DNA of 64,000 nucleotides from Psychrobacter sp. UBA3483 (GTDB lineage Bacteria; Pseudomonadota; Gammaproteobacteria; Pseudomonadales; Moraxellaceae). Made by a program: the position numbers and the translations under genes. Position 1 is the first letter of the stretch, and every line of letters starts with the position of its first letter. The notes under the pieces were generated by a model. That model was not told the DNA's origin, searched no databases, and worked only from the letters and a program-made list of their open reading frames with translations. Below are positions 43,265-51,942 of this stretch, piece by piece. The stretch lies in the NCBI RefSeq assembly GCF_002377905.1, contig NZ_DFQS01000044.1, positions 62,001 to 126,000 of the forward strand. The letters run 5' to 3'.

Positions 43265-43930
43265 CTATTCAAGCCCGCAACCGCGCAGAATAAAGGGTAT
43301 TAAGAAGTCAGCCGCGCGCGCTTCATCTTGCTTATCATAAGCGTCTTTTTGTAGCAGACCGACGATTTCTGTTTCAAATTCTGCATAACGCTGCGTCGTT
43401 GCCCAAATCAAAATCAACAGCTGCAATGGGTCAGCGATGCCAATTCTGCCTTGCTCATGCCAAGTTTTCATCACTTGTGATTTATCAAGCGCCCACTCTT
43501 TCATGGTTGTCGACATAAAGTCATGTAAATATGGGGCGCCGCCGATGACCTCTAACGCAAACAATTTATGACGGTTTGGATGCACAAACGCTTGGTGTAA
43601 TTTGGTGCGTACAAACTTCTCTATCACGGCTTTTGGGTCGCTATCGACGGTCATTGTCACCAAACCATCGTTCCATTCTTCAATAATAGAGCGCAAAACC
43701 ATTTTGTAGAGGTTTTTTTTATTTTTAAAGTAGTAATGGACATTGGCTTTTGGTAGTCCTGCCCGATCAGCAATGCCCTGCATCGTAGCGCCGCGATAGC
43801 TTTGTAATACAAACTCTTCTTCTGCAGCTGCCAAAATTACTGCTTGATTTTGGGCGCGGATATCTTGCTGATTACGATGAATAGGCGCCTCAGAATCGGA
43901 CGCTTGAGATGTTTGATTAGGTTGGGTCAT
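43265..43930 (-). CDS. TetR-family regulator (RutR-like)
   Basis: A transcriptional repressor of 221 residues from the chosen ATG. The N-terminal HTH is ILAAAEEEFVLQSYRGATMQGIADRAGLPKANVHYYFKNKKNLY (~30-75). The C-terminal ligand domain has RHKLFALEVIGGAPYLHDFM and LLILIWATTQRYAEFETEI, which is RutR-like; RutR senses uracil/thymine in E. coli. Flanked by a purine permease and urate catabolic genes, it probably senses a purine breakdown product and binds the 16-bp palindromes at 41517 and 44071. The start is uncertain: an ATG at 43969 would add 13 residues, and neither has a clear ribosome binding site. Confidence 0.85.
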   Translation of the reverse strand: MTQPNQTSQASDSEAPIHRNQQDIRAQNQAVILAAAEEEFVLQSYRGATMQGIADRAGLPKANVHYYFKNKKNLYKMVLRSIIEEWNDGLVTMTVDSDPKAVIEKFVRTKLHQAFVHPNRHKLFALEVIGGAPYLHDFMSTTMKEWALDKSQVMKTWHEQGRIGIADPLQLLILIWATTQRYAEFETEIVGLLQKDAYDKQDEARAADFLIPFILRGCGLE

Positions 43931-44070
43931 AAGATAAACCATTGGATAGGAGGATAAATAAGTAGCCATATTGCAACATATAACAGCACTGATAAGCCAA
44001 TTTTATTTTTTATTTAGCGAAAATATAGCAGGGTTTTCGCCAGCGTATAAAAATAATTTGCATAAAACAG

Positions 44071-44086
44071 TTGACCAAATGGTCAG
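44071..44086. promoter_or_regulatory. RutR-type operator upstream of uraD and the regulator
   Basis: TTGACCAAATGGTCAG matches the RutR consensus TTGACCAnnTGGTCAA at 13 of 14 defined positions. It sits in the divergent gap between the TetR-family regulator and the uraD operon, where one site could control both. Confidence 0.7.
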
Positions 44087-44176
44087 GTTTAAGCAGAATG
44101 GATGTTATTAAACCACTTATCACTCAATTAAACATAAGAATAAAGAGTTTTAAATTTAAATGAAAAGGATGTCACC

Positions 44177-44698
44177 GTGAGCTTAACACTAGCGCAATTT
44201 AATGCCCTCTCGCCAGACGAAGCACTCTCAAAACTATTGACCTGCTGCACTAGCAGCAAATGGGCGCATGACGTAGCAGGCGCTCGCCCTTTTGCAGATA
44301 TAGACTACCTACTTGCCAGTAGCGACAAGGCTTGGCAGCAAGCGCAAACCCAAGAAGCCAATTTGCTTGAGGCCTTTGATGGTCATCCACAAATCGGCAA
44401 CGTTGACTCATTAAAAGAAAAATACCGCAATACGCAAGACAGCGCGGCGCATGAGCAATCTGGTGCCAATAATGCTGACATGGATGTCATTGAAGCATTG
44501 GCAAAAGGCAATCAAGAGTATCTTGCTAAATTTGGCTTTATCTTTATCGTCTTTGCGACGGGCAAAAGCGCGCAAGAAATGCTGGATTTATTACTCACAC
44601 GCCTGCCAAACGACCGCGCCACTGAGCTACTAAATGCGGCTACTGAGCAAAATAAAATTACCCGTTTACGCTTACAAAAACTACTCGGCGCTGCTTAA
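44177..44698 (+). CDS. uraD: 2-oxo-4-hydroxy-4-carboxy-5-ureidoimidazoline decarboxylase
   Basis: Converts OHCU to S-allantoin, the third step of urate oxidation. The 173 residues show LLTCCTSSKWAHDVAGARPF (residues ~20-40), EAFDGHPQIGN with the catalytic His (HPxIG), and GHPQIGNVDSLKEK followed by EQSGA. YLAKFGFIFIVFATGKSAQEML near residue 115 is typical of the family. The start is GTG at 44177 with AAGGATGTCACC upstream. It is the first of six same-strand genes (44177-49216). Confidence 0.95.
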   Translation: MSLTLAQFNALSPDEALSKLLTCCTSSKWAHDVAGARPFADIDYLLASSDKAWQQAQTQEANLLEAFDGHPQIGNVDSLKEKYRNTQDSAAHEQSGANNADMDVIEALAKGNQEYLAKFGFIFIVFATGKSAQEMLDLLLTRLPNDRATELLNAATEQNKITRLRLQKLLGAA

Positions 44699-44737
44699 AG
44701 CAAATGTGCTTATTTTTACTATATAAAAGGAATGATC

Positions 44738-45106
44738 ATGTCAGGCACTCTCTCTTCCCACATTTTAGATACCCATCTTGGCAAACCTGCCGCTGATATC
44801 GCAGTCACCCTCCACCGCGTGCCTGCAAACGGTGAGACCTATCTATTGGCAACAGGTGTCACCAACGCCGATGGTCGAGTTGCCGCTGACAGCTGGAAAT
44901 TTGATACTAGTATCGATATCGCTAAATATCATTTAGATGTTGGCCGTTATACCTTGACGTTTGCGACCCAAGCCTATTTTGACGCGCAAAATCTCACGGC
45001 ATTTTACCCGCAAGTAGTCATCGATTTTATGATCAGTGATGGCGGTCATTACCATGTACCGCTACTGCTCAGCGCACACGGCTATAGTACCTATCGCGGT
45101 TCATAA
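44738..45106 (+). CDS. uraH: 5-hydroxyisourate hydrolase (transthyretin-like)
   Basis: Hydrolyses 5-hydroxyisourate to OHCU. The 122-residue protein has the family's N-terminal LSSHILDTHLGKPAADIAVTL with the catalytic His, a central VTNADGRVA, and the C-terminal signature YHVPLLLSAHGYSTYRGS; the YRGS ending is diagnostic. AAAGGAATGATC precedes the ATG at 44738; another ATG two codons earlier is less well spaced. It lies 39 nt after uraD. Confidence 0.96.
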   Translation: MSGTLSSHILDTHLGKPAADIAVTLHRVPANGETYLLATGVTNADGRVAADSWKFDTSIDIAKYHLDVGRYTLTFATQAYFDAQNLTAFYPQVVIDFMISDGGHYHVPLLLSAHGYSTYRGS

Positions 45107-45218
45107 ATGAATGGCTTAATGGATTTATAGCTGTCTGTTTTACCGTTTTCAATTAACGACAGAACGCTGAACCAAACATTGAATAAAAAAGTATTGCAAA
45201 GAAAAGGACAATTCGCGC

Positions 45219-46538
45219 ATGGGTGCATATCTTCTCGACTGGGTCGCTTTATTTTTCCGCTGGTTTCACGTCATCGCTGGCGTGGCGTGGATTGGCGCCT
45301 CCTTTTACTTTGTTTGGCTAGACATGAGTTTACGTAAGCCGCCACAGTGGAAGGCGGACAAGGGTATATCCGGTGACTTATGGGCGGTACATGGCGGCGG
45401 CTTTTATGAAATAGCCAAATATAAGCTTGAACCAGAAGAGATGCCAAAAACCCTGCATTGGTTTAAATGGGAAGCTTATACCACTTGGCTTACTGGCATG
45501 GCGATGCTGGCTATCGTTTATTATTTCAATGCGACTGCCTATCTGATTGATCCCAGTAAAGTCGCTTTTGGCAGTAGTATCGGCGCGATTTCGACCAGCT
45601 TATTGTTTTTATTTGGTAGCTACTTTCTGTATGAAGTGATTGTTCGTAGTCGTCTTGGTAAAAACTCGCTGATTTTTAGCAGCCTTATCTTTATATTACT
45701 AGTGATCGCTTGCTGGGGTTCTTATCAGCTGTTTAGTGATCGCGCTTCATTTATCCATATCGGTGCTATTTTGGGTACGGTAATGGCGGGGAACGTTTTC
45801 TTCGGCATCATGCCCGCCCAGCGCGCTCTGGTTGATTGTGTGCGCCGCGGCGTGAAACCGGATAAAGAAGTGGCCGATTTGGCGCTACAAGCAAAAAACC
45901 GCTCGCTAATGAATAATTACTTTACCTTGCCGCTTATTTTTACCATGATTAGCAACCACTATCCGATGATGTATTCACATGCGCACGGCTGGTTGGTGTT
46001 GGTATTTGTCGGTATCATTACGGCAACGGTACGTCATTATTTTAATCAAAAACACTTGGGGCATCACAAGCCAAAGTTCCTCTGGATTCCGGCATTGGCA
46101 ACGATCTTATTGATTATTTGGATGCGTCCTGCACCTGTTGAGCCCTTACCCGCTGCTAATGCCTCTGTTTCTACTCATACGGCTACCCCAAATAATGAGC
46201 CGCTAGCGACTGATAGCTTAGCAATGAGCGCTGCTACTGAAGCTGATACTGCGGTCAATAAAAACGCTGCCAACGCTGTACCTGTCGCTACCTCAGTGGA
46301 TGATACCATCATGGATATCGTCCACACCCGTTGTACCACTTGCCACGCAGCGCAGCCAACCCAGCAAGGATTTGCCGCACCGCCAGCGGGCATCATTTTG
46401 CAGACCCCAGCCGATATAAAAATCCATCAAGCCAAAATCGTCACAGCGGTACAAACTGGCTATATGCCACTGGGCAATCTTACCGAGTTAACTGATGCAG
46501 AACGCCAGCAAATCATTGCTTATACTTCAGGTTTGTAG
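45219..46538 (+). CDS. puuD: Membrane-bound urate hydroxylase PuuD with cytochrome c domain
   Basis: Oxidises urate to 5-hydroxyisourate and passes electrons to the respiratory chain, replacing soluble urate oxidase. The 439 residues start LLDWVALFFRWFHVIAGVAWIGASFYFVWLD and continue through about eight transmembrane helices to ~residue 300. An Ala/Thr-rich periplasmic linker (~305-355) and a C-terminal c-type haem domain with CTTCH near residue 370 follow, with MPLGN as the likely axial Met. Internal HAHGW and HHKPKFLW His motifs may bind haem or metal. It is third in the operon. Confidence 0.93.
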   Translation: MGAYLLDWVALFFRWFHVIAGVAWIGASFYFVWLDMSLRKPPQWKADKGISGDLWAVHGGGFYEIAKYKLEPEEMPKTLHWFKWEAYTTWLTGMAMLAIVYYFNATAYLIDPSKVAFGSSIGAISTSLLFLFGSYFLYEVIVRSRLGKNSLIFSSLIFILLVIACWGSYQLFSDRASFIHIGAILGTVMAGNVFFGIMPAQRALVDCVRRGVKPDKEVADLALQAKNRSLMNNYFTLPLIFTMISNHYPMMYSHAHGWLVLVFVGIITATVRHYFNQKHLGHHKPKFLWIPALATILLIIWMRPAPVEPLPAANASVSTHTATPNNEPLATDSLAMSAATEADTAVNKNAANAVPVATSVDDTIMDIVHTRCTTCHAAQPTQQGFAAPPAGIILQTPADIKIHQAKIVTAVQTGYMPLGNLTELTDAERQQIIAYTSGL

Positions 46539-46642
46539 TTATTTTAATGAGCGTGTCATTTAATGAAACAGTTAATTAGTCAAAAATAGATAATTAGCCA
46601 TACTCACCTTTATTTTGCTTTATTGTATTTAGGATAGTTAAA

Positions 46643-47635
46643 ATGAGTCAAAAAATAACCAGTGATTTTAGTCACGACACCTATCCGCGCGACTTAAAAG
46701 GCTATGCGGGCAACCCGCCAAATGCCAATTGGCCGGGCGGTGCAAAAATTGCGGTACAATTTGTACTAAACATTGAAGAAGGCGCGGAAAACAGTGTCAT
46801 TCATGGCGATGGTCAATCAGAGCGTTTTTTATCGGATGTACTAGGTACGCCCGAATTTAACAACCGCCATCAATCTATCGAATCCGCCTTTGAATATGGT
46901 AGCCGAGTCGGCGTTTGGCGTGTGCTCGATACCTTTAAAGAGTATGGCCTGCCTATCACCACTTTTACCTGCGCCGCCGCCGCTGAAAAAACGCCGCATA
47001 TTATCGAGCGCGTGCTAGAAGATGGTCACGAAATCGCTAGCCACGGGCTACGCTGGATTACTTATCAGTATATGTACCGCGAAACGGAACGTGAACACGT
47101 GCGCCGCGCTACCGAAATATTTGAGCGTATGCTCGGTCGTCAGCCACTTGGTTGGTATACCGGCCGCGATAGTCCCAACACCCGTGAGCTGGTCGCCGAA
47201 CAAGGCGGTTATATCTATGATTCAGACTCTTATGCCGACGAGCTGCCCTACTGGCTCAATGTCAAGGTAGAAGATGGGCACACCATCGTTCGCAAGCCGC
47301 ATTTGGTCATTCCTTATACCCTAGAGACCAATGACATGCGCTTTGCTTCAAGCCCCGGTTTTACCAATGCTGAGCCTTTTTATCAATACTTAAAAGACAG
47401 CTTTGATACCTTGTATGAAGAAGGCGATAAAAATGGCAAAAACGCACCCAAAATGCTGACCATTGGCTTGCACTGCCGCATCATTGGTCGTGCTGGTCGC
47501 ATCACCGCCCTCAAAAAGTTCTTGCAATACATTACTAGCAAACCCGATGTCTGGATATGCCGCCGCGATGACATTGCCAAACACTGGTATGAAAACCATC
47601 CGGCAACGGCTGACAACAGCGCCAACTGGATGTAA
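46643..47635 (+). CDS. puuE: Allantoinase PuuE (polysaccharide deacetylase fold)
   Basis: Hydrolyses allantoin to allantoate. It is the metal-independent type, unrelated to the amidohydrolase AllB. The 330 residues contain YPRDLKGYAGNPPNANWPGGAKIAVQFVLNIEEGAEN and GRVGVWRVLDTFKEYGLP-type TIM-barrel motifs (here SRVGVWRVL). DGHEIASHGLRWITY follows, then WYTGRDSPNTRELV and IGLHCRIIGRAGRI near the end. AGGATAGTTAAA precedes the ATG. Fourth gene of the operon. Confidence 0.93.
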   Translation: MSQKITSDFSHDTYPRDLKGYAGNPPNANWPGGAKIAVQFVLNIEEGAENSVIHGDGQSERFLSDVLGTPEFNNRHQSIESAFEYGSRVGVWRVLDTFKEYGLPITTFTCAAAAEKTPHIIERVLEDGHEIASHGLRWITYQYMYRETEREHVRRATEIFERMLGRQPLGWYTGRDSPNTRELVAEQGGYIYDSDSYADELPYWLNVKVEDGHTIVRKPHLVIPYTLETNDMRFASSPGFTNAEPFYQYLKDSFDTLYEEGDKNGKNAPKMLTIGLHCRIIGRAGRITALKKFLQYITSKPDVWICRRDDIAKHWYENHPATADNSANWM

Positions 47636-47694
47636 TCATCTGGCGCTAGCTAAACTAAATACATAAAACTGCTCATTAAACAAAAGGTGACATC

Positions 47695-48249
47695 ATGACT
47701 ACCACAATTATCGCGAGGCCTTTAACCAAGGCCGAATTTGCACCTTATGGTACGGTGATTGAACCCTATGACAAAGAAGAGCAGACCTCTGAAAACTGCT
47801 TCTTTATTAATAAAGGTTATGCGTGTCGACATCATGCGATTACGCAGGCTACGCTTGACGGCGGCGATGTTGGCTTCAGTATCTTTCGTGCCAAAAAGCG
47901 CGAACTGCCTATCGCCTTATCGGTGATGGAGTATCATCCCTTTGGGTCGCAAGCGTTTTTTTCGATGAATGGTCAAGATTATATTGTCGTCGTCGCACAA
48001 GCTGGTGAACCACCACGTTCGGCCGCTGATTTATCAGTGTTTTATGCCAAATCGCATCAAGGCGTGCAATACGATGCCAATGTCTGGCATCATCCGCTGC
48101 TGGCACTTGGTCGCGACTCAGATTTTTTGGTCATTGACCGTATCAATGGTGAGGGTAATAACTGCTACGAGCTGGCCATTGATGATTGGCAAGTAAATAT
48201 TGAAGTAGCAAATGAACAAGCCGAACCAAATACACAAATCGCAGACTAA
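47695..48249 (+). CDS. allA: Ureidoglycolate lyase
   Basis: Splits S-ureidoglycolate into glyoxylate and urea. The 184 residues show LTKAEFAPYGTVIEP near the N-terminus, VMEYHPFGSQAFFSMNGQDYIVVVA in the middle and FYAKSHQGVQYDANVWHHPLLAL with the conserved WHHPL, all typical of AllA. AAAGGTGACATC precedes the ATG. Fifth gene of the operon. Its glyoxylate could feed malate synthase G (526-2730). Confidence 0.95.
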   Translation: MTTTIIARPLTKAEFAPYGTVIEPYDKEEQTSENCFFINKGYACRHHAITQATLDGGDVGFSIFRAKKRELPIALSVMEYHPFGSQAFFSMNGQDYIVVVAQAGEPPRSAADLSVFYAKSHQGVQYDANVWHHPLLALGRDSDFLVIDRINGEGNNCYELAIDDWQVNIEVANEQAEPNTQIAD

Positions 48250-48379
48250 GCTGAACTATTTAAGCTATTTTTAATGCCTTGCTTAAATGAAAATAAGACT
48301 TAAACAGCCGTACTCACCCTTTATCTCTTGAAGATAGACACTAATTTAACACAGCAAAACCCCCTAAGGATTATTAATA

Positions 48380-49216
48380 ATGCCAATTAAAAGTACCTAT
48401 TACGCCCCAACTGGCGGCTTACCGCCGCAAACGCAACTGTTATCTGACCGCGCTATTTTTACCGAAGCGTATGCGATTATCCCCAAACGGGTGCTCACCG
48501 ATATTGTGATTAGCTACCTGCCGTTTTGGGAAGGTATGCGCATGTGGGTGATTGCGCGTCCTTTAAGCGGTTTTGCAGAAACTTTTTCACAGTACATCGT
48601 TGAAGTCGCCCCAAACGGCGGCTCCGACAAGCCTGAGCTCGACACTAATGCCGAAGCCGTGCTGTTTGTCGTTGAAGGTGAGATGGATATTACTATCGAA
48701 GGCGTAGCCCATCATCTTGAAGCCGGTGGTTATGCTTTCTTACCACCTGCCTGTCAATGGACGCTAAAAAATAATAGTAATGAGCCTGTTAAATTTCACT
48801 GGATTCGCAAAGCCTATCAGTTTGTAGAAGGACTTGATGCGCCAGAAGCCTTTGTCACCAGCGATCATGATGTTGAAGCAATTGAGATGCCAGAAACCAA
48901 TGGTGTTTGGAAAACCACGAGATTTACCGAACAGTCTGATATGCGTCACGATATGCACGTCAATATCGTTACTTTTCAACCAGGCGGCGTAATTCCGTTT
49001 GATGAAACCCATGTCATGGAACATGGTTTATATGTGCTAGAAGGTAAAGCCGTCTATCACTTAAACGGTGAATGGGTCGAAGTTGAAGCAGGTGATTTTA
49101 TGTGGCTACGCGCATTTTGCCCGCAATCTTGTTACGCCGGGGGCCCTGGTCCATTTAGGTATTTACTCTATAAAGACGTAAATAGACACATGCCGTTTAT
49201 ACGTCCACAGCGTTAA
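48380..49216 (+). CDS. allE: (S)-ureidoglycine aminohydrolase
   Basis: A bicupin Mn-dependent enzyme converting S-ureidoglycine to S-ureidoglycolate with release of ammonia. The 278 residues match the family: YAPTGGLPPQTQLLSDRAIFTEAYAIIPKRVLTDIV at the start. The first cupin has VEGEMDITIEGVAHHLEAGGYAFLPP; the second has FQPGGVIPFDETHVMEHGLYVLEGKAVYHLNGEWVEVEAGDF, with Glu/His metal ligands in ETHVMEHG. YLLYKDVNRH near the end is typical. AAGGATTATTAATA precedes the ATG. It is last in the operon, followed by a terminator. Confidence 0.93.
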   Translation: MPIKSTYYAPTGGLPPQTQLLSDRAIFTEAYAIIPKRVLTDIVISYLPFWEGMRMWVIARPLSGFAETFSQYIVEVAPNGGSDKPELDTNAEAVLFVVEGEMDITIEGVAHHLEAGGYAFLPPACQWTLKNNSNEPVKFHWIRKAYQFVEGLDAPEAFVTSDHDVEAIEMPETNGVWKTTRFTEQSDMRHDMHVNIVTFQPGGVIPFDETHVMEHGLYVLEGKAVYHLNGEWVEVEAGDFMWLRAFCPQSCYAGGPGPFRYLLYKDVNRHMPFIRPQR

Positions 49217-49243
49217 TTTATCTAAAATTATAAATGACCTAAA

Positions 49244-49282
49244 AGCCAGCATATCACCATGCGCTGGCTATTATTTTTATTT
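49244..49282 (+). terminator. Terminator of the urate/allantoin operon
   Basis: AGCCAGC and GCTGGCT form a 7-bp stem around a 12-nt loop, followed by ATTATTTTTATTTT. It lies about 30 nt after the ureidoglycine aminohydrolase stop. Confidence 0.8.
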
Positions 49283-49361
49283 TCAATTTAACCTTCAACA
49301 TCAAGCGTTAAACAAATAACGCTAAACGTCCAAACACGTTACTTGTTTTTCTTGTACTACT

Positions 49362-49379
49362 GTACTAGAATACTGAAAC
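49362..49379. promoter_or_regulatory. Possible TrpR operator upstream of trpR
   Basis: GTACTAGAATACTGAAAC matches the trp operator GTACTAGTTAACTAGTAC at 12 of 18 positions, with the left half GTACTAG perfect. A second GTACTA lies 9 nt to the left. The site is about 50 nt upstream of trpR, consistent with autoregulation, but the right half is degenerate. Confidence 0.4.
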
Positions 49380-49427
49380 GAAACAATATTTTGCTTATTA
49401 TCCTTTCTCTTACTAAGATTATATATT

Positions 49428-49718
49428 ATGAGCGCCAATCCTTATCACAGTCTATTAACTCATTTGGCCAGCTGTCACGATAGTAGCGCTATCGACGAGC
49501 TATTTACTGCGCTATTGACCGATAAAGAACAACAAGAAATCGCCAATCGCATCCGTATTTTTGATTTGTTAGAGCGCGGTATCACCCAGCGTGAGATATC
49601 TGAGCAGCTCGGCGTCGGTATCGCCACTGTCTCGCGCGGTGCGAAAGCCATGCAAAGTCACGATGTGAGCGCCCTACTTAAAACTCATAGAGAAAATACG
49701 CATAAAAAAGACGCTTAA
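49428..49718 (+). CDS. trpR: Trp operon repressor
   Basis: A tryptophan-dependent DNA-binding repressor of 96 residues. It has the all-helical TrpR fold, with LLTDKEQQEIANRIRIFDLLERGITQREISEQLGVGIATVSRGAKAM covering the D-E helix-turn-helix (QREISEQLGVGIATVSRG, ~55-72) and the conserved dimer core. It lies 69 nt upstream of trpE on the same strand, which links regulator and target. An autoregulatory operator is possible at 49362-49379. Confidence 0.92.
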   Translation: MSANPYHSLLTHLASCHDSSAIDELFTALLTDKEQQEIANRIRIFDLLERGITQREISEQLGVGIATVSRGAKAMQSHDVSALLKTHRENTHKKDA

Positions 49719-49787
49719 TTGGGCAAAAACATAATTTCATTCTGCCTTATTTTTTTGATAAATCATTGAACTATTTTGGACATCGTT

Positions 49788-51206
49788 ATGACCGCTTCTA
49801 CTTCCAAGCCTGACCAACCTGCTGCTATCGAAATTCCTAGCAAACCACAGCGTATCAAACTCACGCAGGATATAGATTTTTTTGCGTTATTTAAGCGTAT
49901 TGAGCACGCTTTTGAAACTTGTTATTTGCTTGAATCATTGGGCGAGGATGGACATATGGCGCGCCACCATGCCATTGGTTTTGACCCAGTGATGACTATT
50001 GCCGCTATCGACCGTACCACCTTAGCAATTACTGATAATAAAACCGCCGAAACCACACATTATCAAACTGACAATCCTTATCAGCTATTACGCAGCATCA
50101 CCCCGCAGCACGTTATTGCGCGCGACCAAAGCGGCGGACTGGTTGGCTACTTGGGTTATGACAGTGTCAATTTTTTTGAGCCAAGTCTCAACGCCAAAGC
50201 CAGTGATGATTTCGAACCCTTCAAATTTGGTGTGTATTTAGATGGCTTAACGCTTGATAAGATGACCGGCGAAATATTCTATTTTTACTATCCAACCGCG
50301 CAGCAAGAAAATCGCATCGAGCAAATCAAAGCCTTACTTGAAGCCCCCATCCCCAATTATGAACCACCCTCAGTAGAGTTTTTGGGGGATGGCATGAGTC
50401 AAGAGGAGCACGCCAAAGCGGTGCTGCAAGTCAAAGAAGACATCATCTCTGGGCGCATCTTTCAGTGCGAAGTTGGCTTTAAATCCAAATATCGCATTGT
50501 CGGCGACAAGATGCCAATTTACGAAAAGCTACGCGCGGTTAATCCGTCACCGCATATGTATTTTATGAAATTTGCTCAGCAATGCATCATTGGCGCTTCG
50601 CCTGAGTTGCTGTTTCGCCTGCGTCAAGGTGAGATGGAAACCTACCCATTAGCGGGCACTGCCAAGCGCGGCGTCGATATCGCAGAAGACCGTAAGCTTG
50701 CCCGCGCGCTACTGAATGATGCCAAAGAGATTGCCGAGCACAATATGCTCGTTGACTTGCATCGTAACGATATCGGCCGTGTGGCACAATTTGGTACGGT
50801 AAAGGTGCGTAATCTCATGGATATCAAACGCTTCTCACACGTGCAGCATATTTCTTCTGAAATCGTCGGGATCTTGCATCCCGATGAAGACATGTTTAGC
50901 GCCCTTGCCAGCAACTTCCCCGCCGGTACTTTATCAGGGGCGCCAAAAGTGGAAGCCATTAAAGTGATTAATGAGCTTGAGCCTGATGGCCGCGGTGCTT
51001 ATGGCGGCGCGCTAGGCTCCTTTAATTTTAATGGTGATTGTATTTTTGCCATTCCTATTCGCAGTCTATTTATCAATGGTGAGCCGGCTTATGCGCAAAC
51101 TTGCGGCGGCAATGTTTACGACTCCAATCCTGCTGATGAATACTTAGAAATCCAGCGTAAGCTGTCAGCGATGAAAGTGGTGTTAGACAGCTTTATGACA
51201 GCGTGA
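49788..51206 (+). CDS. trpE: Anthranilate synthase component I
   Basis: Makes anthranilate from chorismate and ammonia supplied by TrpG. The 472 residues contain the chorismate-binding core: GRIFQCEVGFKSKY, INPSPHMYFMKF-like VNPSPHMYFMKF, ASPELLFRL, the PLAGTAKRG segment (Ala where PabB-type enzymes have catalytic Lys), HNMLVDLHRNDIGRV, FPAGTLSGAPKVEAIK, and CGGNVYDSNPADEYLEIQRK near the end. The Ala and the trpR/trpG neighbours favour TrpE over PabB. The C-terminal CGGNVYDS in place of the usual AGAGIVADS-type motif is unusual. The ATG at 49788 was chosen over a TTG at 49776. Confidence 0.88.
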   Translation: MTASTSKPDQPAAIEIPSKPQRIKLTQDIDFFALFKRIEHAFETCYLLESLGEDGHMARHHAIGFDPVMTIAAIDRTTLAITDNKTAETTHYQTDNPYQLLRSITPQHVIARDQSGGLVGYLGYDSVNFFEPSLNAKASDDFEPFKFGVYLDGLTLDKMTGEIFYFYYPTAQQENRIEQIKALLEAPIPNYEPPSVEFLGDGMSQEEHAKAVLQVKEDIISGRIFQCEVGFKSKYRIVGDKMPIYEKLRAVNPSPHMYFMKFAQQCIIGASPELLFRLRQGEMETYPLAGTAKRGVDIAEDRKLARALLNDAKEIAEHNMLVDLHRNDIGRVAQFGTVKVRNLMDIKRFSHVQHISSEIVGILHPDEDMFSALASNFPAGTLSGAPKVEAIKVINELEPDGRGAYGGALGSFNFNGDCIFAIPIRSLFINGEPAYAQTCGGNVYDSNPADEYLEIQRKLSAMKVVLDSFMTA

Positions 51207-51240
51207 ATCCATTGTACTTTTGCTAAAGAGCTTATGCCTT

Positions 51241-51903
51241 ATGAATGTTTTAATTATCGACAACTACGACTCTTTTACCTTTAACCTTTATCAATATATT
51301 GGCGAGATTTTACAAACCATGGATGGTGATAAAGACGGCGCTAAACAAGCGGCAAATGTCATCGTCAAACGTAATAACGAAATTACCTTGGCTGATGTGC
51401 AGGCGATGAATCTTGACCGCATTATCATCTCACCCGGCCCTGGTGCGCCTGACGACTCGGCCTATTTTGGTATTTGCGCCGAAGTGATTGAGGTTATGGG
51501 CAAGACGACGCCGCTATTGGGCGTTTGCTTGGGCATGCAGGGCATTGCGCATGTCTTTGGCGGCGAAGTGGTACGAGCCAGCGTACCAATGCATGGCAAA
51601 GTCTCAGCCATTCGCCATGATAATGCAGGTGTCTATCAAGGCTTGCCACAAGAGATAGAAATCATGCGCTATCATTCCTTGATGGTAAAGGCAGATACGT
51701 TACCAGATTGCTTAACTGTTACCGCCGTCGTGAGTAATGACGCCCATCATGACTTAAGACTGACAGATGCAGCGGTCGCAGGTGATGAGATTATGGGACT
51801 TGCGCACACTGACTACCCGATACAAGGTGTGCAATTTCACCCAGAGTCGTTTGCGACTGAGGGGGCGAAGCGTTTATTAACGAATTTTTTATTGCAGGTG
51901 TAA
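51241..51903 (+). CDS. trpG: Anthranilate synthase component II (glutamine amidotransferase)
   Basis: Supplies ammonia from glutamine to TrpE. A class I amidotransferase of 220 residues with IIDNYDSFTFNLYQYIGE at the N-terminus, the nucleophile Cys in LLGVCLGMQGIAHVFGG (~85), and the His-Glu pair in VQFHPESFAT near the C-terminus. An unusual Asp/Lys/Gly insert (MDGDKDGAKQAA) sits near residue 24. It starts 34 nt after trpE; the ribosome binding site is weak, suggesting coupling. No trpD or trpC follows in this window. Confidence 0.9.
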   Translation: MNVLIIDNYDSFTFNLYQYIGEILQTMDGDKDGAKQAANVIVKRNNEITLADVQAMNLDRIIISPGPGAPDDSAYFGICAEVIEVMGKTTPLLGVCLGMQGIAHVFGGEVVRASVPMHGKVSAIRHDNAGVYQGLPQEIEIMRYHSLMVKADTLPDCLTVTAVVSNDAHHDLRLTDAAVAGDEIMGLAHTDYPIQGVQFHPESFATEGAKRLLTNFLLQV

Positions 51904-51942
51904 TGCAGGGTTTTAAAAGGCTAATGTTAAAAAGCATAAAGG

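Noticed and set aside
43225..43278. 9-bp inverted repeat GCGGGCTTG / CAAGCCCGC between the permease and regulator genes
   Set aside because: The loop is about 36 nt and the right arm lies inside the 3' coding end of the regulator, with no T-run; too weak to call a terminator.
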